Assembly: GCA_021828005.1 (NCBI GenBank) | Contig: JAKATJ010000008.1 | Location: 1 to 48,164 of the forward strand | DNA: 48,164 nucleotides | Source of the DNA: Actinomycetes bacterium | Lineage (GTDB): Bacteria; Actinomycetota; Acidimicrobiia; Acidimicrobiales; RAAP-2 | Direction: 5' to 3' | Shown: positions 44,793 to 48,164 of the stretch, piece after piece | Layout of the letters: each line of letters begins with the position of its first letter | Position numbering within the stretch: the first letter of the stretch is position 1 | Notes under the pieces: model-generated | Databases searched by the model: none | What the model was told of the DNA's origin: nothing | The model's input: only the letters and a program-made list of their open reading frames with translations | Translations under genes and position numbers: made by a program

Positions 44793-45640
44793 CGGCGCGC
44801 CTCCTCGACGGCGAGCGGCTCGCGGCGCAGGTCCGCGCCGACGTGGCGCGGCGCGTGGAGCAGCTCGTCGCGCGCGGCGTCCGCCCGGGGCTCGGCACCG
44901 TGCTCGTGGGGGACGACCCGGCGAGCGCGCGCTACGTGTCGATGAAGATGGCGGACTCCGCCGAGGTCGGCATCGCCAGCGTCCACGAGCACCTTCCCGC
45001 CTCCGCGACGCAACAGGACGTCGAAGCGGTCGTCGCCCGCTTCAACGCGGACCCCGGCGTGCACGCGTACATCGTCCAGCTGCCCCTGCCCGTCCACATC
45101 GACGAGCAGCGGGTGCTCCTCGCCGTCGACCCGGCGAAGGACGCGGACGGGCTCCACCCGGTGAACCTGGGGCGCCTGGTGGCGAGCCATCCGGGCGTCC
45201 TCCCGTGCACGCCGCTCGGCATCGTCGAGCTGCTCGCCGCCCACGACGTGCCTGTCGAAGGCCGCCACGCGGTCGTGATCGGACGTGGCCTCACGATCGG
45301 CCGCCCCCTCGCGCTGCTGCTCGCGTCGAAGCGGCCCGGCTGCAACGCGGCGGTGACGGTCGTGCACACCGGCGTCGACGACCTGGCGGGCCTGGTCCGG
45401 TCTGGCGACGTCGTCGTCGCGGCCGCCGGGCACGCGGGGCTGGTCACCCGTGACATGGTGAAGCCCGGCGCAGCGGTGGTCGGCGCGGGGACGTCGTTCG
45501 AGGGCAAGCGGCTCCTCTCGGACGTGGAGGCGTCGGTCGCCGACGTGGCCGGCTGGATCACCCCCCGCATCGGGGGGGTCGGGCCCATGACGCGCGCGAT
45601 GCTGCTCCGCAACGCCGTCCTGGCGGCCGAGCGCGTCTAG
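44789..45640 (+). CDS. folD: methylene-THF dehydrogenase / methenyl-THF cyclohydrolase
   Basis: Makes the 10-formyl-THF used by PurN and PurH. The true start is TTG 44789 (TTGA overlap with purH), giving 283 aa: LTARLLDGERLAAQVRADVA, PGLGTVLVGDDPASARYVSM with catalytic Lys53 just after, VQLPLPVHIDEQRVL, KDADGLHPVNLGRLV and the nucleotide-binding GRGLTIGRPLALLL. The track frame begins upstream inside purH. It converges on icd across 27 nt, with no clear terminator. Confidence 0.95.
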   Translation: MTARLLDGERLAAQVRADVARRVEQLVARGVRPGLGTVLVGDDPASARYVSMKMADSAEVGIASVHEHLPASATQQDVEAVVARFNADPGVHAYIVQLPLPVHIDEQRVLLAVDPAKDADGLHPVNLGRLVASHPGVLPCTPLGIVELLAAHDVPVEGRHAVVIGRGLTIGRPLALLLASKRPGCNAAVTVVHTGVDDLAGLVRSGDVVVAAAGHAGLVTRDMVKPGAAVVGAGTSFEGKRLLSDVEASVADVAGWITPRIGGVGPMTRAMLLRNAVLAAERV

Positions 45641-45667
45641 CCGGGAGCGTCGAGCCGGGCGTGCCGG

Positions 45668-47911
45668 TCAGGCTGGCGGGGTGCCCGGCTCGGTGCCGAG
45701 CGTCTCGAGGATGGCGTTGAACGTGGGTGACGGGCGCATCACCGCGGCAGCGCGGCCGGGGTCGGGCCGGTAGTAGCCCCCGAGCTCGACGGGAGACCCC
45801 TGGACGGACAGGAGCTCGTCCACGATCGCCTCCTCGTCGTCTGCGAGCGCCTTCGCGATCCCGCTGAAGGCGGCTGCCAGCGCCAGGTCGTCGGTCTGGC
45901 CCGCGAGCTCTTGCGCCCAGTAGCGCGCGAGGAAGAAGTGGCTCCCCCGGTTGTCGATGGCGCCCACGCGCCGGCCGGGTGACTTCATCTCGGTGAGGAC
46001 CCGCTCGGTCGCCCGGTCGAGGGCGGCGGCCAGCACGGCGGCGCGCGGATTGCCCGCCTTCTCGGCCAGGAGCGCCAGGCTGGCCGCCAGGGCCAGGAGC
46101 TCGCCGAGGCTGTCCCAGCGCAGGAAGTTCTCCTCGACGAGCTGCTGGACGTGCTTGGGCGCGGAGCCACCGGCCCCCGTCTCGAAGAGCGCGCCGCCCT
46201 CGAGGAGCGGCACGACCGAGAGCATCTTGGCGCTCGTGCCCACCTCCATGATGGGGAAGAGGTCGGTCAGGTAGTCCCGCAGGACGTTCCCGGTCACCGA
46301 GATGGTGTTCTTCCCGCGGCGGATCCGCTCGAGTGACGTGGCGGTGGCCGCGGCAGGCGCCATGACCTCGAGCGTGAGGCCCCCGGTGTCCTCTTCCGCC
46401 AGCACCGCCTCGACCTTGCGGATCAGCTCGACATCGTGCGGCCGAGTCTCGTCGAGCCAGAACACGGCCGGGTCGCCGGTCGCCCGCGCCCGGCGGACGG
46501 CAAGCCGCACCCAGTCGCGGACCGCCACGTCGGTGGTCCGGCAGACGCGGAAGATGTCGCCGTGGGACACCGGCTGCTCCAGGAGCGTGGCTCCCGACGG
46601 GTCGACCACTCGGACGGTGCCGCCGGAGGGGACCTCGAAGGTCGTGTCGTGGCTGCCGTACTCCTCGGCCGCCTGGGCCATGAGGCCGACGTTGGGCACG
46701 GAGCCCATCGTCGCCGGGTCGAGCGCCCCGTTCACCCGGCAGTCGTCGACGAAGACCCGGTAGACGTCGGCATAGCTGCTGTCGGGGATCACCGCGAGGG
46801 TGTCCGCCTCCTCGCCGTCGGGGCCCCACATGTGCCCGGAGCTGCGGATCATCGGCGGCATCGACGCGTCGATGATGACGGAGTTGGGCAGGTGGAGGTT
46901 CGTGATGCCCCGCGCCGAGTCGACCATGGCGAGACGGGGGCCCCTAGCCGCCTCGTCGTCGAACGAGGCACGGATCTCCTGGCCGCCGGGCGACGAGGCG
47001 AGACCGTCGAAGATGCTGGCCAGCCCGTCGGCCGGGTCGAGGCCCGCTGCGGCGAGGGCCTCGCCGTAGCGGGCGAAGGTCGCCGGAAAGAACGCCCGGA
47101 TCACGTGGCCGAAGATGATGGGGTCGGAGACCTTCATCATCGTGGCCTTCAGGTGGACCGAGAACAGGACGCCGGCGTCCTTCGCCCGCGCCACCTGGGC
47201 GGCGACGAACCGCTTCAGGGCGTCGACCCGCATCACGGCTGCGTCGACGATCTCGCCGGCTTCCACCGCGACCCCGTCCGCGAGGACGCTCGACTCCCCG
47301 TCGTCGGTCGCCAGCACGATGCGCAACGTCCCGGCGTCGGCCACGACCACCGACCTCTCGGTGTGGCGGAAGTCGTCGTCGTCCATCGAGGCCACTGCGG
47401 TCTTGGAGTCGGGCGACCACGCACCCATCCAGTGCGGGTGCGCGCGGGCGTAGTTCTTGACCGGAGGGGGGACACGGCGGTCGGAATTACCCTGGCGCAG
47501 CACCGGGTTGACCGCACTGCCCTTGACGGCGTCGTAGCGGGAACGGACGTCGTGCTCCTCTGCGGAAGAGGGGTTCTCCGGATAGTCGGGCACGGCGTAC
47601 CCCTGCGCCTGGAGTTCGGCGACCGCCGCTCGCAGCTGCGGCACCGAGGCCGAGATGTTCGGCAGCTTGATGATGTTGGCGTCCGGGCTCGAGGTGAGCG
47701 CCTGCAGCTCCGCCAGCGCATCGGGAACTCGCTGGTTCTCCCCGAGGCGCTCGGGGAACGCGGCCAGGATGCGGCCGGCAAGCGAGATGTCCCTCGTCTC
47801 GATCGTGACCCCGGCGGTGGCTGCGTAGGCGCGCACGATCGGGAGGAGCGAGTACGTCGCGAGCGCCGGCGCCTCGTCGGTGTGGGTGTAGATGATGGTC
47901 GGTGTGGTCAC
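45668..47911 (-). CDS. icd: isocitrate dehydrogenase (NADP), monomeric type
   Basis: Oxidatively decarboxylates isocitrate to 2-oxoglutarate. The 747-aa protein belongs to the monomeric IDH family (about 740 aa), unrelated in length to the dimeric type: [20 protein letters not shown] at the N-terminus, [72 protein letters not shown] and [21 protein letters not shown] start at 47911-47909. The only gene on the minus strand; divergent from mdh across a repeat-bearing 179-nt region. Confidence 0.97.
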   Translation of the reverse strand: MTTPTIIYTHTDEAPALATYSLLPIVRAYAATAGVTIETRDISLAGRILAAFPERLGENQRVPDALAELQALTSSPDANIIKLPNISASVPQLRAAVAELQAQGYAVPDYPENPSSAEEHDVRSRYDAVKGSAVNPVLRQGNSDRRVPPPVKNYARAHPHWMGAWSPDSKTAVASMDDDDFRHTERSVVVADAGTLRIVLATDDGESSVLADGVAVEAGEIVDAAVMRVDALKRFVAAQVARAKDAGVLFSVHLKATMMKVSDPIIFGHVIRAFFPATFARYGEALAAAGLDPADGLASIFDGLASSPGGQEIRASFDDEAARGPRLAMVDSARGITNLHLPNSVIIDASMPPMIRSSGHMWGPDGEEADTLAVIPDSSYADVYRVFVDDCRVNGALDPATMGSVPNVGLMAQAAEEYGSHDTTFEVPSGGTVRVVDPSGATLLEQPVSHGDIFRVCRTTDVAVRDWVRLAVRRARATGDPAVFWLDETRPHDVELIRKVEAVLAEEDTGGLTLEVMAPAAATATSLERIRRGKNTISVTGNVLRDYLTDLFPIMEVGTSAKMLSVVPLLEGGALFETGAGGSAPKHVQQLVEENFLRWDSLGELLALAASLALLAEKAGNPRAAVLAAALDRATERVLTEMKSPGRRVGAIDNRGSHFFLARYWAQELAGQTDDLALAAAFSGIAKALADDEEAIVDELLSVQGSPVELGGYYRPDPGRAAAVMRPSPTFNAILETLGTEPGTPPA

Positions 47912-47977
47912 GGTGCTCCGCTTCGCGTCGGTGGCGTCCGGTGGCGTCCGGTGGTCGGGTGGTGACCCCTTCCAACC

Positions 47978-48031
47978 AGGATCACCACGTCACCCAGGAT
48001 CACCACGTCACCCAAGATCACCACGTCACGG
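47978..48031. repeat. 18-bp direct repeat, three copies, icd-mdh divergent region
   Basis: AGGATCACCACGTCACCC occurs twice in perfect tandem and a third copy has three changes (AAGATCACCACGTCACGG). A shorter 10-bp repeat (GTGGCGTCCG, twice, 47931-47950) lies on the icd side. The array sits between two TCA-cycle genes transcribed away from each other, so it may be a regulator binding array. Its core reads TGACGTGGTGAT on the other strand. Confidence 0.9.
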
Positions 48032-48077
48032 CCGTCGGTGCCAACCGGCGGCGCCTCGAAGGGCTCGGGGGCCCGGG

Positions 48078-48083
48078 TAACGT
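48078..48083 (+). promoter_or_regulatory. candidate -10 box for leaderless mdh
   Basis: TAACGT ends 7 nt before the mdh ATG (48091), and no Shine-Dalgarno is present in the short interval GCAGGCC. The same spacing is seen before glmS. Confidence 0.45.
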
Positions 48084-48090
48084 GCAGGCC

Positions 48091-48164
48091 ATGGCCTCAG
48101 ATTCCCCCCTCCACGTCACCGTCACCGGCGCTGCCGGGCAGATCGGCTACTCCCTGCTCTTCCG
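48091..48164 (+). CDS. mdh: malate dehydrogenase, N-terminal fragment
   Basis: Only 24 complete codons are present: MASDSPLHVTVTGAAGQIGY and SLLF, then the window ends. TGAAGQIGYSLLF is the NAD-binding glycine motif of the malate dehydrogenase type found in actinobacteria. The enzyme oxidises malate to oxaloacetate in the TCA cycle, matching its divergent neighbour icd. Truncated by the window edge. Confidence 0.92.
   Translation, partial: MASDSPLHVTVTGAAGQIGYSLLF

Noticed and set aside
47978-48031. Possible CRISPR array
   Set aside because: The units are directly adjacent without spacers, and no cas genes are present.

Overview
This window is chromosomal DNA of very high G+C content (about 70% by eye) that reads as an actinobacterium, most probably a member of the Acidimicrobiia. 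The phylum is supported by GuaB3, monomeric isocitrate dehydrogenase, an NnrD-type bifunctional protein beside alr, many GTG/TTG starts, TANNNT -10 boxes and probable leaderless genes. The class-level guess rests only on overall protein similarity that I recall and is tentative. Almost everything is core housekeeping. I see no mobile element, prophage, CRISPR array, rRNA or tRNA gene.

Region 1 (1-21 kb) is one long plus-strand translation superoperon: rpsG(end)-fusA-tuf-rpsJ | rplC-rplD-rplW-rplB-rpsS-rplV-rpsC-rplP-rpmC-rpsQ | rplN-rplX-rplE-rpsN-rpsH-rplF-rplR-rpsE-rpmD-rplO-secY-adk-map | infA-rpmJ-rpsM-rpsK-rpsD-rpoA-rplQ-truA, the classical str/S10/spc/alpha order. Likely internal promoters lie in the rpsJ-rplC and map-infA gaps. 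Several ribosomal proteins carry unusual low-complexity tails: S3 has a 15-bp repeat encoding about 18 AAEEL units, L22 a basic-then-acidic tail of about 100 residues, L29 an acidic tail and L5 a Lys/Ala-rich head.

Region 2 (21-30 kb): rplM-rpsI, then amino-sugar and envelope precursor genes glmM-glmS, acpS, a bifunctional NAD(P)HX repair enzyme, alr, an alpha/beta hydrolase and a family-4 uracil-DNA glycosylase. Region 3 (30-36 kb): the t6A tRNA-modification set tsaE-tsaB-rimI-tsaD, rlmN, and groES-groEL behind a clear CIRCE operator. Region 4 (36-48 kb): a CoA-type NUDIX hydrolase, guaB3, pcrA/uvrD, a stand-alone B12-binding domain protein, sucC-sucD, purN-purH-folD, icd on the minus strand, and the start of mdh divergent from icd. 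These link purine and folate synthesis with the TCA cycle and probable methylmalonyl-CoA metabolism.

The most interesting signals concern how the genes are joined rather than what they encode. (a) Many neighbours overlap as NTGA, and all four NTG triplets seem to be used, including CTG for truA, pcrA and purN; infA also appears to start at CTG. (b) Most gaps of 16-64 nt are spanned by a mini-ORF whose start overlaps or lies just inside the upstream gene end and whose stop abuts or overlaps the downstream start, as if to keep ribosomes translating across the gap. (c) The groES-groEL spacer holds a perfect 16-bp hairpin followed by a small hairpin that covers the groEL Shine-Dalgarno. (d) In-frame 9-, 12- and 15-bp tandem repeats lie in non-conserved parts of essential genes.
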